Origin: JBDIBB01 sp039812685
GTDB lineage: Bacteria > Acidobacteriota > Vicinamibacteria > Vicinamibacterales > JAFNAJ01
Direction of reading: 5' to 3'
NCBI GenBank assembly: GCA_039812685.1
Contig: JBDIBB010000069.1
Coordinates: forward strand, 1-22,745
Length of the DNA stretch: 22,745 nucleotides
Part shown: positions 9,101 through 16,656 of the stretch, piece by piece
Layout: each line of letters begins with the position of its first letter
Numbering within the stretch: position 1 is the first letter of the stretch
Notes under the pieces: generated by a model
The model's input: the letters and a program-made list of their open reading frames with translations, nothing else
Databases searched by the model: none
Told to the model about the DNA's origin: nothing
Position numbers and translations under genes: made by a program

Positions 9101-10802
9101 CGACGGGATCGCCGGCGTCGAGCACGATGAGCAGCGTGTTGTAGTCGCGGTGATCGCCGGCGAGGAACGTGCGGCGGATTCCGGGCACGGCGGCGAAGCG
9201 CTGCTCGACGCGCTGGGGCGCCACGGTCTGCCCGCGGCTGTTCTTGTAGATGTCCTTGATGCGGTCGACGATTTCCAGGTACCCGTTCGGGTGGGTCCTG
9301 AACAGGTCGCCGGTCGGCACCCAGTAGTCCTCGTCGGGATCCAGCACCGGCAACGATCCAGCCGGACCCGCCTCGTCGAGGTAGCGCGCGGCGTAGGCGC
9401 CCGAGAACTGCAACTCGCCGTGCTCGCCGAAGCGGACGCGCACGCCGGGCAGGGGCACGCCCACGGTGCCATCCACGTAGGCGCCGGGCGGCGTCATCGT
9501 GATGCCGCCGGTGGCCTCCGTCATCCCGAAGCCGCTGCAGAGGTCGACCCCGTGGCGCTGGAAGAAGCGGAATACGCTCGCGTCGAGGTGGCCGGCAGCC
9601 GACAGCCCCCACCGCAGCCTGTCGCCGACCACTTCACGGAACGCGACGGCCTGCTGCGCGGGCGCAGGGAGATCGTCCATCCGGCCGAGGCACTGTTCCC
9701 GAAGCTGCGCCCAGCGCACGGGGACGCTGATGAGGCCGGTCGGCCGCACGCGGGCGAGGTCGGCGACCAGTGCCTCCGCACTCGGGCCGCTGGCGAACAC
9801 GTAGGTGCCGCCCCAGTAGATCGTGCCGAGCAGTTCGAGAAAGCGCCCGAAGGTGTGGAAGAGCGGCAGGTAGCAGAGCAGCACCTCCTCGTGTCCGACG
9901 GAGGGCAGGGCGGCGGCGCGCGCGAAGCGCTTGGTGACGAGGTTGAACAGGTTGAAGACGACGCCCTTGGGCCGGCCCGTGCTGCCGGAGGTGAACATCA
10001 CCGTGGCCGGCGCCATCAGGTTCACCTCGCGCGCGGCGAGCCGCGCCGCCACGGCCGACCGGTCGCTGCCGGCGCAGGCCGAGCGCAGCGGGGTGGCGGT
10101 CAATCCGCGGACCGAGGCGGCTTCGGCCCGGCTGCCCGTGCGGAACACCGCGAAGTCGCGTCCCGTCCGTTCCCGCACCGTGGCGAGCAGGGCCATTCGT
10201 TCCAGGGTGTCGGTGACGACGACGTCAATCTGCAGGCGTTCGAAGATCCAGGCGAGCGTCTCGGCGTCGAAGTGCACGTTCAACGGCGAGACCATGACGC
10301 CGTGGAGCAGGCAGGCGAGATCCACGCAGGCGGCATCGACGCTGTTGTCGGAGAAGATCGCGACGCGCGGTTCGGGCCTGGCCTCGAGCAGCGTGGCCGC
10401 CACCGCCCGCACGTACCAGGCCGCCTGCGCGTAGGTCCAGCGGGGCGCGTGCGGGTCGCGATCGTCGCTGAACAGCACCCGGTCGGGGTGCGAGGCGACC
10501 CGCTGCGCCAGCAGCGTCTGCAGCGAGTAGTCCGAGCGGCGGATCGCGGCGATGGCCGTATCCGCCCAGCGGTGTCGCGCTGCGGCATCCGGCAGCCGCT
10601 CCAGGAAGCCGGCGTCGCCGGTGACGCCGAGGTACTCATGCCACAGGCGCCGTTCCGCGTCCGCTGGAGCCGGCGCTGACGCGAGCGCCTCCCCGGCCGC
10701 CGCCAGCAGCGCCGTGGCCGCGTGGCCAGCCTCCTCCGGCGCGCCGGCCGCCGCCGTCCAGTCCACCAATGCCGCCCGGAGGGCGTCGCCTGCCCGTGCC
10801 AT
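6132..10802 (-). CDS. Multidomain protein: AMP-binding acyl/aryl-CoA synthetase + unknown middle + C-terminal GNAT
   Basis: A 1,556-residue protein. ATG 10802 is preceded by GGGAG with a 6-base spacer. Residues about 90-650 are an ANL adenylating domain: TSGSTGRPKG (271-280), WVPTGDL with D499, DRIKDIYKNSRGQ just after it, and a C-terminal LTPKGSLRR with K617 as the probable catalytic lysine. It should activate a carboxylic acid, probably a fatty or aromatic acid, as acyl-AMP and then acyl-CoA or another thioester. Residues about 780-950 look all-helical, and about 960-1390 form a further domain I do not recognise (around IFNFAIP, PSNVAVP, ISWIFDACVEAVG). Residues about 1400-1545 are a GNAT acyltransferase with the acyl-CoA pyrophosphate loop RARGLG. 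One chain may therefore activate an acid and transfer an acyl group. No carrier-protein Ser motif was seen. The gene is convergent with the radical SAM gene and divergent from another GNAT. Confidence 0.87.
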   Translation of the reverse strand: MARAGDALRAALVDWTAAAGAPEEAGHAATALLAAAGEALASAPAPADAERRLWHEYLGVTGDAGFLERLPDAAARHRWADTAIAAIRRSDYSLQTLLAQRVASHPDRVLFSDDRDPHAPRWTYAQAAWYVRAVAATLLEARPEPRVAIFSDNSVDAACVDLACLLHGVMVSPLNVHFDAETLAWIFERLQIDVVVTDTLERMALLATVRERTGRDFAVFRTGSRAEAASVRGLTATPLRSACAGSDRSAVAARLAAREVNLMAPATVMFTSGSTGRPKGVVFNLFNLVTKRFARAAALPSVGHEEVLLCYLPLFHTFGRFLELLGTIYWGGTYVFASGPSAEALVADLARVRPTGLISVPVRWAQLREQCLGRMDDLPAPAQQAVAFREVVGDRLRWGLSAAGHLDASVFRFFQRHGVDLCSGFGMTEATGGITMTPPGAYVDGTVGVPLPGVRVRFGEHGELQFSGAYAARYLDEAGPAGSLPVLDPDEDYWVPTGDLFRTHPNGYLEIVDRIKDIYKNSRGQTVAPQRVEQRFAAVPGIRRTFLAGDHRDYNTLLIVLDAGDPVVASRTPEQVHEYLGQIVASVNEGLAPNERVVRFAVLDRDFSPERGELTPKGSLRRRTIAEHFAGVIETLYRASHVDLTVGDLRVRIPRWFFRDLAVLEGDIVARDGGLVNTRTGARLRVGRAADGFVRVGDLLYGAGGEIVDLGLFARQPRLWLGNPALVAFAPCKPGWEAASGTLPDRVQLPRPGSPVTPAAAPVAAPAGRVPGDDRLREAHDLLSAAAFAPEADALVAIGRLSDLLTCCDDRVAAVLRRRLGLLARRPEEEVRALAYRVLLLVDADDDPDHVFTPFIDSGRTFLTPVSIEAIARARPGERRLLSLRRRLYTYRTRLAWPGPPARRAQFAHVLQLLADFARHDPESVPAVEAELATWALFREEPALARRAARQLDALTAWDERASGPSPAAGPDEVPVEKVIFNFAIPSALRARLRRVLFDRSLLARSLARAFGEDGFAWARVPPGGVWVMPVLSHPPLLLFRVAVNFDDGRHFDLLLVTGEPLRRRKAVGDTMLWLAALSDHALGSPALPRFGVWRRDLGAATIAYVNQLTAWERIRDLSRVEESPDGEVRERAWRTLYVRAMSTFFRAWAHSGYRIVPGALAPSNVAVPDSDVHEGTTILSLAGWRPYDGPASFVDQLHRNFYRQTAACHPRSRERLRISWIFDACVEAVGSETAAGFLDTLAGEWKADAPGADAARLTRALDDYRRGLETRPYVPLPVTCAIQRFGDWERANPSASREAREEAVLQMLHLYRLDRFHDAFRFHLYRHTYFARARAEVGEAFDRHVAGWLGRHPDRHGSLEDLSVLQHLLVDSRDRGVFSRMVFPRASRAQGMEILELGRPDDRRVLVRSHIADDAGTPYEVRTPVTPVEVGRLYQLVLEADFPKRITAADRHLAIVDRQDRVVGGLLYQWHDARTVHVDAIAVSAGLRARGLGGRLIEDFCVRMASEGVRCVKTSYFLSRLFTAHGFHVDQRRGGLVRFLEAPAGDGAAGDSGLW

Positions 10803-11002
10803 CGATTGCTCCCGACCGGCCCGCGTTCGCGCGCCGTCCGAGATCCTATCCTTCTCTCCAGCCCGGCGGGCGCAGGAGGTCGCCGTGGTCCGCCACCCGC
10901 GAGACCGGTCGGAGTTGGCGCTACACTCGACGGGCACCGACCGTGCCCGGGCAGCGCCTGCCGTCGTGGGGCACGGCACACCCGGATCGAGAGGCCCTGG
11001 CC
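10803..11002. other. Divergent intergenic region between fusion gene and GNAT
   Basis: About 200 bases that must hold both promoters. On the plus strand a TACACT hexamer (10922-10927) is a possible -10. On the minus strand TAGGAT, complementary to ATCCTA near 10853-10858, is a possible -10. Neither has a good -35, so both are weak. An open plus-strand frame crosses the region but reads as an Arg/Pro-rich shadow. Confidence 0.35.
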
Positions 11003-11416
11003 GTGAGCGACGAGGTCGTCTATCAGGTGGAGTCCGGTCTCGAGGCCGGCGAGTTCATCGACGTGCTGCGCCGGTCCGGGCTGGCGGAACGCCGCCCCGT
11101 GGACGACGCGGAGATCATCGCCGGCATGCTGTCGAACGCCGATCTCGTCGTGACCGCGCGCGCGGCGGGGGTGCTGGTGGGCGTGTCGCGCGCCATCACC
11201 GACTACAGCTACTGCACCTACCTCTCGGATCTGGCCGTGGACGTGACGTGCCAGGGCCGGGGCATCGGGCGCGAATTGATCCGCCGCACGCACGAGGCCG
11301 CGGGCCGGCACACGTCCCTGATCCTGCTGGCGGCCCCGAAGGCGCGGAGCTACTACCCGCACATCGGGATGCGTCCGCACGACTCGTGCTGGATCATCGA
11401 ACGCCGCCGGCCGTGA
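11003..11416 (+). CDS. GNAT family N-acetyltransferase
   Basis: A 137-residue stand-alone GNAT domain. The GTG start at 11003 has GAGAGG at 10989-10994, an 8-base spacer, and begins the conserved part; the open frame further upstream is an unlikely Arg-rich extension. The acetyl-CoA binding motif is clear: LSDLAVDVTCQGRGIGRELI (Q/R-x2-G-x-G). It is followed by the typical fourth strand and the YYPHIGM segment near the end. It should transfer an acetyl group from acetyl-CoA to an amine, but the substrate cannot be read from sequence. It is divergent from the adenylation-GNAT fusion and about 220 bases ahead of the CFA-type gene, so a shared transcript with the latter is possible but unproven. 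Confidence 0.85.
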   Translation: MSDEVVYQVESGLEAGEFIDVLRRSGLAERRPVDDAEIIAGMLSNADLVVTARAAGVLVGVSRAITDYSYCTYLSDLAVDVTCQGRGIGRELIRRTHEAAGRHTSLILLAAPKARSYYPHIGMRPHDSCWIIERRRP

Positions 11417-11525
11417 TCGGCATGTCCGCGGATTCGTCATGCCTCGCTGCGCGCCGCTGGCCCGCCCCGCGCGATGGTCGCCGCCTGCCGGGACCAGCGG
11501 CAAAATGAAGCCCGGCGCCCGCATC

Positions 11526-11568
11526 GCAAACGACGCCACTGGAGCGAGACGGCAAACGACAGTATCCT
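11526..11568 (+). promoter_or_regulatory. Direct repeat and weak -10 ahead of the CFA-type gene
   Basis: GCAAACGAC occurs at 11526-11534 and 11552-11560, 26 bases apart, immediately before a TATCCT hexamer at 11563-11568. A dimeric regulator could bind such a pair. The -10 is weak and no -35 stands out. Confidence 0.3.
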
Positions 11569-11636
11569 GATGGCATCGGTGCCCAGGCGCCGGATCGGCT
11601 CGACCCGTCCCGGCGCGCTTTTCCCGGAGGTGGCCG

Positions 11637-12902
11637 ATGCGATTCCCGCTGCAGCGCTCCTTCTGGCCGTCGAGCCAGTCCGTTCCGGACACGGCCGGCG
11701 GCCCGCGCGGCGCCCGCCGCGCCCGACCTGCAACCGCACTCGATCGCTGGTGCCTCGGTCAGCTCGCCTCCGCCGTGCGCGGCGTTCCCGTCACGCTCGT
11801 TCTCTGGGACGGCACGGCGCGCGAAGGCGCCGGCGTCGAATCGCGCCATACCGTGCGCATCGGCTCGCGCCGGACGCTCTGGCGACTCGCGGCCGATCCC
11901 GATCTGGCGTTCGGCGAGGGATTCACCAGTGGCGACCTCCAGGTGGACGGCGATGTCTACGCGCTGGTGGATCAGGCGGCGCGGGCGCTGGCGCGCCGCC
12001 CGGCGACGGCTGCCGCGCGGCTGGGAGCCGCCCTCGGCCGATGGGCCGGCGCATCGACGGACGGCGCCCGTCGCAACGCGCGCCACCACTACGACCTCGG
12101 CAACGACTTCTACCGGCTGTGGCTCGACGACCAGCTCGTCTACACGTGCGCCTGCTTCCCCTCACCCGAGGCGACGCTCGAGGCGGCGCAGGTCGAGAAG
12201 ATGGATCGCGTCTGCCGGAAGCTCGATCTGGAGCCTGGCGTGCGCGTGTTCGAGGCCGGCTGTGGATGGGGCGCGCTGGCCTGCTACATGGCCGCGACCT
12301 GCGCGGCGCGGGTGCGCGCCTGGAACGTGTCGCACGAACAGGTGCTCGAAGCCCGCGCGCGGGCGCGACACCTCGGGGATCGCGTGACGATCGTCGAGGA
12401 CGACTGGCGCCGCATCGACGGCCAGTGTGACGTGTTCGTGTCTCTCGGCATGATCGAACACGTCGGGGCGGCACGTTATGGCGAGCTGGGCGCCGTCATC
12501 AATCGCTGCCTGGATCGCGAGCACGGGCGGGGGCTGCTGCACTTCATCGGGCGCGCCGCCGTGGCGCCCCCCAGCCGCTGGACCCGCCGCCACGTCTTTC
12601 CCGGCTATTACCTGCCCACGCTTGGCGAGGTGCTGGCCCGCGTGCTCGAGCCGCACGGACTCTCGGTGCTCGACGTGGAGAACCTGCGCCGGCACTACGC
12701 GCTGACGCTGGAGCACTGGCGCGATCGCTTCGAGGAGATCGCTGGCGAGGCGGCCACCAGGTACGGCGACGCGTTCACTCGCATGTGGCGCTACTACCTC
12801 GCGGGAGCGCACGCCGGGTTCGAGGCCGGTTACCTGCAGCTGTTCCAGGTGACGTTCGCACGCGAGGGATGGGCACCGCGTGCCTGGGGAAGGGTGGCCT
12901 GA
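11637..12902 (+). CDS. Cyclopropane-fatty-acid synthase family SAM-dependent methyltransferase
   Basis: A 421-residue enzyme of the CFA synthase/mycolic acid methyltransferase family, which adds a methylene or methyl group from S-adenosylmethionine to a double bond in a phospholipid acyl chain at the inner membrane. GGAGG at 11626-11630 sits 6 bases before ATG 11637. Residues about 35-125 match the N-terminal domain of bacterial CFA synthases (GEGFTSGDLQVDG). The catalytic part has YTCACF (169-174; C171 aligns with the active-site Cys of E. coli Cfa), SAM loop GCGWG (208-212), SLGMIEHVG with E274, LLHFIG with H302, and a late RRHYALTLEHW motif, so all residues linked to bicarbonate and catalysis appear present. 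The partner flavoprotein starts 30 bases downstream. The product could be a cyclopropane or, with the reductase, a methyl-branched chain. Confidence 0.92.
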   Translation: MRFPLQRSFWPSSQSVPDTAGGPRGARRARPATALDRWCLGQLASAVRGVPVTLVLWDGTAREGAGVESRHTVRIGSRRTLWRLAADPDLAFGEGFTSGDLQVDGDVYALVDQAARALARRPATAAARLGAALGRWAGASTDGARRNARHHYDLGNDFYRLWLDDQLVYTCACFPSPEATLEAAQVEKMDRVCRKLDLEPGVRVFEAGCGWGALACYMAATCAARVRAWNVSHEQVLEARARARHLGDRVTIVEDDWRRIDGQCDVFVSLGMIEHVGAARYGELGAVINRCLDREHGRGLLHFIGRAAVAPPSRWTRRHVFPGYYLPTLGEVLARVLEPHGLSVLDVENLRRHYALTLEHWRDRFEEIAGEAATRYGDAFTRMWRYYLAGAHAGFEAGYLQLFQVTFAREGWAPRAWGRVA

Positions 12903-12932
12903 GGCCAAGCCGGCCACGGGGAGGAACGAGCC

Positions 12933-14069
12933 GTGCGGCGTTGCGACGTCCTTGTCGTCGGCGGCGGCCCGGCGGGATCCACCTGCGCCCGCGAGTTGAC
13001 GCGCGCCGGAATGGACGTGGTCGTACTGGACCGGGCGGGCTTTCCCCGCGACAAGCCGTGCGCCGGCTGGATCACGCCCGATGTGCCGGAGGCGCTCGGC
13101 CTGGATCCCGCCGACTACGCGCGCACCGCGACGCTGCAGCCGATCTTCGGCTTCGAGACGGGCGCCATCGGCGGACCGCGCGTGACCACGCGCTTCGCAC
13201 GCCCGATCAGCTACGCCATCCGGCGGTGTGAATTCGACACCTGGCTGCTGCGCCGGTGCGGGGCCGAGGTTCGCGAGGCCACGCCCCTGGGCCAGTTCGA
13301 ACGCGCCGGTGGCCTGTGGCGCACCGACGCCGGCGTCGAGGCGCCGATGATGGTCGGCGCCGGCGGCCACTTCTGCCCGGTGGCGCGGCGATTCGCCGGC
13401 GGTGCCCGGCACGCTGCGACGGTTGTCGCGCAGGAGGCTGAGGTCCGCCTGCAGGCGCCGGGCGCCTGTCCGGTGGCGCCCGAGGTGCCCGAACTCTACT
13501 TCTGCCGCGACCTGCGAGGCTACGGCTGGTGCGTGCGGAAGGACGACTGCCTCAACGTGGGGTTCGGCCGCGTCGGTGGCCGCGAGGTGGCCCACGAGGC
13601 GCGGTCCTTCTTCGAGTGGCTTCGCCTGGAGGGCCGGGTGCCGGCGGAGTTCGATGGCCGGTGGAAGGGCCACGCGTACCGGCTCCGCGTGCGCTCGGCG
13701 CCGTGCCTGGTCGACGACGGCGTGCTGCTGGCTGGCGATGCGGCGGGGCTTGCGTTTCCGGCAAGCGGCGAGGGAATCCTGCCGGCGGTCGTGTCGGGCC
13801 TGGCCGCGGCTCGCGCGATCGTGGCCGCCGCACCCGGGTTCGCGAAGGAGAGGCTGTCGGCCTACGAGTTGGATCTCATGACGCGCCTGGGCAGGCCCGG
13901 AGCCGGCATCGCGGCTGACGGACCCGCGGCCCGCATCCGCGCGTGGGTCGGGTGCCGGTTGCTCGCCATGCCGTGGTTCGCGAGGCGCGTGCTCGTGCCG
14001 AGATGGTTCCTGCACATGGCCGGCGCGTCACCCCACCTGGCCCGCGAGCGGTCGTCTTCGGCGCCCTGA
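12933..14069 (+). CDS. Geranylgeranyl-reductase-family FAD-dependent oxidoreductase
   Basis: A 378-residue flavoprotein. The GTG start at 12933 has a strong GGGGAGGA ribosome site at 12918-12925. The N-terminal FAD loop is GGGPAG (10-15). C43-A-G-W matches the CGG/CGGW position of geranylgeranyl reductases, GYGW (196-199) matches their substrate-side YxW motif, and the second FAD motif LLAGDAAGLAFPASGEGI has D269. The family reduces C=C bonds in isoprenoid or other long lipid chains, using reduced flavin at the membrane. Close spacing after the CFA-type gene implies one operon and consecutive action on the same lipid, for example reduction of a methylene intermediate to a methyl branch. It could instead be a halogenase-like or menaquinone-chain reductase; the family is firm, the substrate is not. 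Confidence 0.87.
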   Translation: MRRCDVLVVGGGPAGSTCARELTRAGMDVVVLDRAGFPRDKPCAGWITPDVPEALGLDPADYARTATLQPIFGFETGAIGGPRVTTRFARPISYAIRRCEFDTWLLRRCGAEVREATPLGQFERAGGLWRTDAGVEAPMMVGAGGHFCPVARRFAGGARHAATVVAQEAEVRLQAPGACPVAPEVPELYFCRDLRGYGWCVRKDDCLNVGFGRVGGREVAHEARSFFEWLRLEGRVPAEFDGRWKGHAYRLRVRSAPCLVDDGVLLAGDAAGLAFPASGEGILPAVVSGLAAARAIVAAAPGFAKERLSAYELDLMTRLGRPGAGIAADGPAARIRAWVGCRLLAMPWFARRVLVPRWFLHMAGASPHLARERSSSAP

Positions 14070-14146
14070 GAAGCAGCGTTGCGGCATGGCGCGCTGTGGT
14101 GCGTGGCGGTCCGGCGCGCACCGTCAGCGGCGCCCCGCCCGCGGAC

Positions 14147-14182
14147 CGAAGGCGTCGTGGCCCATGCGTTCGGACGCCTTCG
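14147..14182. terminator. 10-bp inverted repeat between the reductase and the secreted-protein gene
   Basis: CGAAGGCGTC (14147-14156) and GACGCCTTCG (14173-14182) are perfect inverted copies with a 16-base loop. The repeat sits 78 bases after the reductase stop and 54 before the next ATG. It may be a terminator or an operator; a palindromic ACGTATACGT at 14205-14214 follows and contains a possible -10. Confidence 0.4.
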
Positions 14183-14235
14183 TGCAACCCACGGACAGCG
14201 GGCGACGTATACGTTGCTCGGCGCGTGAGACCCGC

Positions 14236-15228
14236 ATGCCGACACCCGTCCGCTTTCCACGTCTGCTCGTCGCCGCCGGCCTGCTGGTGCTGCTGGTCCC
14301 CCGGCCCGCGCCGGCCGATCCGCCTCCGTCCGATCTGGATCGCCTGATGGCGCGTGTGCTCGAGCAGCGCGAGCAGGTCTGGAAGCGCTTCCACGATTAC
14401 GTGCTCCGCGAGCACGAGCGCGTGGTGATGACCGGGCCCGGTCATGTGCCGCTGTACGGCCAGGATCGCGAGTACGCGTGGTTCGTGCAGGACGGCTACT
14501 ACGTGCGCAGCCCCATCAAGGCCGACGGGGTACGCCTCGACGAGGCCGAACGGCGGCGCCGGGAGGCGGAGTGGCTCGAACATGAGCGGCGACGCGAGGA
14601 GCGGGCCCGCAGCAAGGCGGCCGACGCTGCGGCCACTCCCGCGGAGCAGGTCGAGGCACCGCCCCGCGCACCGGCGGCATCGCCCGACGTCCCGGACGGG
14701 ATGTCAGACGAGGTCGCGACGCTGTTCAAGGCGACCGTCGAGCCGCGATTCCTCTCCGAGGCCTACTTCCTGAAGTTCCGGTTCGAGCCCGGCAACTACT
14801 TCCTGGCCGGGCGCGAGTCGCTCGAGGGCCGCAGCGTGCTTCGCATCGAGTACTACCCGACCCGCCTCTTCGCCGGCGACAAGGGCGCGAGCGGGAACGA
14901 AGCACGGATGGCGCGCCAGATGAACAAGGTGGCGCTCGTCACGTTGTGGGTGGATCCCGAGGCGCTGCAGATCGTGAAGTACGTGTTCGAGAACGTGGAC
15001 TTCGGATTCGTGCCCGGCCGATGGCTGGTGCGCGTGGACAAGGTGTGGGCGTCGATGACCATGGGGCAGCCGGTGAACGGCGTCTGGCTGCCGGTGCGCA
15101 TCGAGGCGCAGGTGGGGATGTCACTCGCCTCCGGCCCGTTCTCGTTCGAGTACGACCGGCGGTTCCACGACTACCGGCGGGCCGAGACGAGCGCGAGGGT
15201 TCGCGCGTACCGGCCCATGGAGCGCTGA
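14236..15228 (+). CDS. Secreted/periplasmic protein of unknown function
   Basis: A 330-residue protein I do not recognise. ATG 14236 gives a clear Sec signal peptide: basic start, hydrophobic core LLVAAGLLVLLV, and a likely cut after APA near residue 26. The open frame upstream of this ATG has no signal-like features. The mature part begins with a helical stretch (DLDRLMARVLEQREQVWKRF). It then has a charged, coiled-coil-like segment rich in E/R (about 100-130), a Pro/Ala linker and a C-terminal half rich in beta strands with aromatic residues (GNYFLAGRESLEG, LRIEYYPTRLF, FVPGRWLVRVDKV). That half is reminiscent of LolA/outer-membrane lipoprotein-sorting folds, but this is only an impression. 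No Cys lipobox. The Omp85-like gene follows after 5 bases, so a joint envelope role is likely. Confidence 0.75.
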   Translation: MPTPVRFPRLLVAAGLLVLLVPRPAPADPPPSDLDRLMARVLEQREQVWKRFHDYVLREHERVVMTGPGHVPLYGQDREYAWFVQDGYYVRSPIKADGVRLDEAERRRREAEWLEHERRREERARSKAADAAATPAEQVEAPPRAPAASPDVPDGMSDEVATLFKATVEPRFLSEAYFLKFRFEPGNYFLAGRESLEGRSVLRIEYYPTRLFAGDKGASGNEARMARQMNKVALVTLWVDPEALQIVKYVFENVDFGFVPGRWLVRVDKVWASMTMGQPVNGVWLPVRIEAQVGMSLASGPFSFEYDRRFHDYRRAETSARVRAYRPMER

Positions 15229-15233
15229 ATCCG

Positions 15234-16547
15234 GTGCGGCGCACGGTCTCCGCGTTCCTGGGCAGTCTGGCACGACGCAGGGTGGCCTGGCTGCCCGTCG
15301 CTCTGTGGCTGGCTGCGGCGTCGGCCGTCGCACAGCCCCCCCCGCAGGACGCCACCGGAGCGCAGACGACGATCTCCATCGTCCGGATTCACGGCAATCA
15401 CACGACACCGGACGACGAGGTGAGGCGGCTCGCGGGCATCACCGAGGGCGAGCCGCTTCCGGAGGGCGGCGCCGAGGCCATTGCGGCCCGTCTCGAAGCC
15501 ACCCACCGCTTCCGCCGCGTGGACGTGAGGGTGAGGCATCGCTCGATCGAGGACACGTCGGACGTCGCGCTGATCCTGATCGTCGAGGAGCAGCCGGCGC
15601 CGGCGGCGGCGCCGGCCCCCGGACCGCTTCGCTGGCTGCGCAATGCGGGCGCGGGCGTGATGTGGCTGCCGATCGTCGACTACGAGGACGCCTACGGCTT
15701 CACCTACGGGGCGCGTTTCACCGTGAGAGATGCCCTGGGCCCGCTCAGCCGCGTGTCGGCGCCGCTCACATGGGGCGGCACCCGGCGCGCGGCCGTGGAG
15801 GCCGAGTCGAGGCCGGGCGTGCTGCGGGGCGCCAGCCTGCAGGGCGGACTGGCACTGTGGCAACGCGAGCATCCGCACTTCGAGGTCGACGAGCGGCGGA
15901 CCGAAGCCTGGGCCGGCGCGGCGATCCCCATCCACGGTCGCCTGCGGGCCGAGCCCAGGGCCGCCTGGGCCTCGGTGCGTTTCGCCGGCGCTGCCAGGGA
16001 CCTGCTGACCGCGGGTGGCGAACTCGTGCTCGACACCCGGTTGAACCCGGCCATGCCGCGCAACGCCGTGTACCTGCGAGGAGGCGTGGAGGCGGTGCGC
16101 GAACAGGGGCGCGACCTCTACTGGAGGAGTCGCGCGGACCTGCGCGGGTACCTCGGGGTGTGGGGCCCCGCCGTGGTCGCCGTGCGGGGCCGGGTGGAGG
16201 ATGCGAGCGCGCCGCAGCCCGACTACCTGAAGCCCTGGCTCGGCGGCGCCTCATCGCTGCGTGGGGTGTCGCCTGGCCGGTTCGCCGGCGACCGGCTGGT
16301 CGCGGCGTCGGCCGAACTGCGCCTCCCGCTCTCGTCGCCGCTCAGCGCGGGAACCCTGGGCGTTGCGGCGTTCGTCGATGCCGGCGGCGTGGCCGCGCAC
16401 GGCACGCCGCTGTCGGCGATCGACTTCGAGCGCAGCGCCGGCGCGGGGATCTTTCTCGCGCTGCCGGTCTTCAGCCTGAACCTCGACGTCGCGCACGCGC
16501 TCGGGCGCGGCACGCGCCTGCACGTGTCCACGGGTGTGCGCTTCTGA
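15234..16547 (+). CDS. Omp85/BamA-like outer-membrane barrel with one POTRA domain
   Basis: A 437-residue predicted outer-membrane protein. GTG 15234 lies 5 bases after the preceding stop and gives a signal peptide (RRRVAWLPVALWLAAASAVAQ). Residues about 45-120 form one POTRA-like domain (VRIHGNHTTPDDEVRRLAGI ... FRRVDVRV ... LILIVEEQP). After a short Pro/Ala linker, about 300 residues alternate as amphipathic strands. Near residue 340 is SSLRGVSPGRF, resembling the conserved LRG/RGF motif of barrel loop 6 in Omp85 proteins. The chain ends in Phe (GVRF), the usual C-terminal barrel signal. It is far shorter than BamA (five POTRAs, about 800 residues) and than TamA, so it is more likely a secretion or lipid-transfer relative. 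It is probably co-transcribed with the secreted protein before it. Confidence 0.82.
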   Translation: MRRTVSAFLGSLARRRVAWLPVALWLAAASAVAQPPPQDATGAQTTISIVRIHGNHTTPDDEVRRLAGITEGEPLPEGGAEAIAARLEATHRFRRVDVRVRHRSIEDTSDVALILIVEEQPAPAAAPAPGPLRWLRNAGAGVMWLPIVDYEDAYGFTYGARFTVRDALGPLSRVSAPLTWGGTRRAAVEAESRPGVLRGASLQGGLALWQREHPHFEVDERRTEAWAGAAIPIHGRLRAEPRAAWASVRFAGAARDLLTAGGELVLDTRLNPAMPRNAVYLRGGVEAVREQGRDLYWRSRADLRGYLGVWGPAVVAVRGRVEDASAPQPDYLKPWLGGASSLRGVSPGRFAGDRLVAASAELRLPLSSPLSAGTLGVAAFVDAGGVAAHGTPLSAIDFERSAGAGIFLALPVFSLNLDVAHALGRGTRLHVSTGVRF

Positions 16548-16558
16548 GTCGGGAAATC

Positions 16559-16573
16559 AGCCGTTTCGCGGCT
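16559..16573. terminator. Short hairpin between convergent genes
   Basis: AGCCG (16559-16563), loop TTTCG, CGGCT (16569-16573) lie just after the Omp85-like stop. Outer CGGG and CCCG can extend the stem across a bulge. It separates convergent genes; without a T-tract the terminator call is tentative. Confidence 0.35.
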
Positions 16574-16656
16574 CCCGTGACCCTGGAGGAGCCCCCGATC
16601 TTCAGATCGCGGAACCCGACGTCGCGCCCGCCTCACGCATCGAGAATCCGCACGGA

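Noticed and set aside
8043..10679. An 878-codon plus-strand open frame opposite the adenylation-GNAT gene
   Set aside because: It is an antisense shadow: Arg/His/Val-rich, with no domain-like segments, while the minus strand shows all adenylation motifs.
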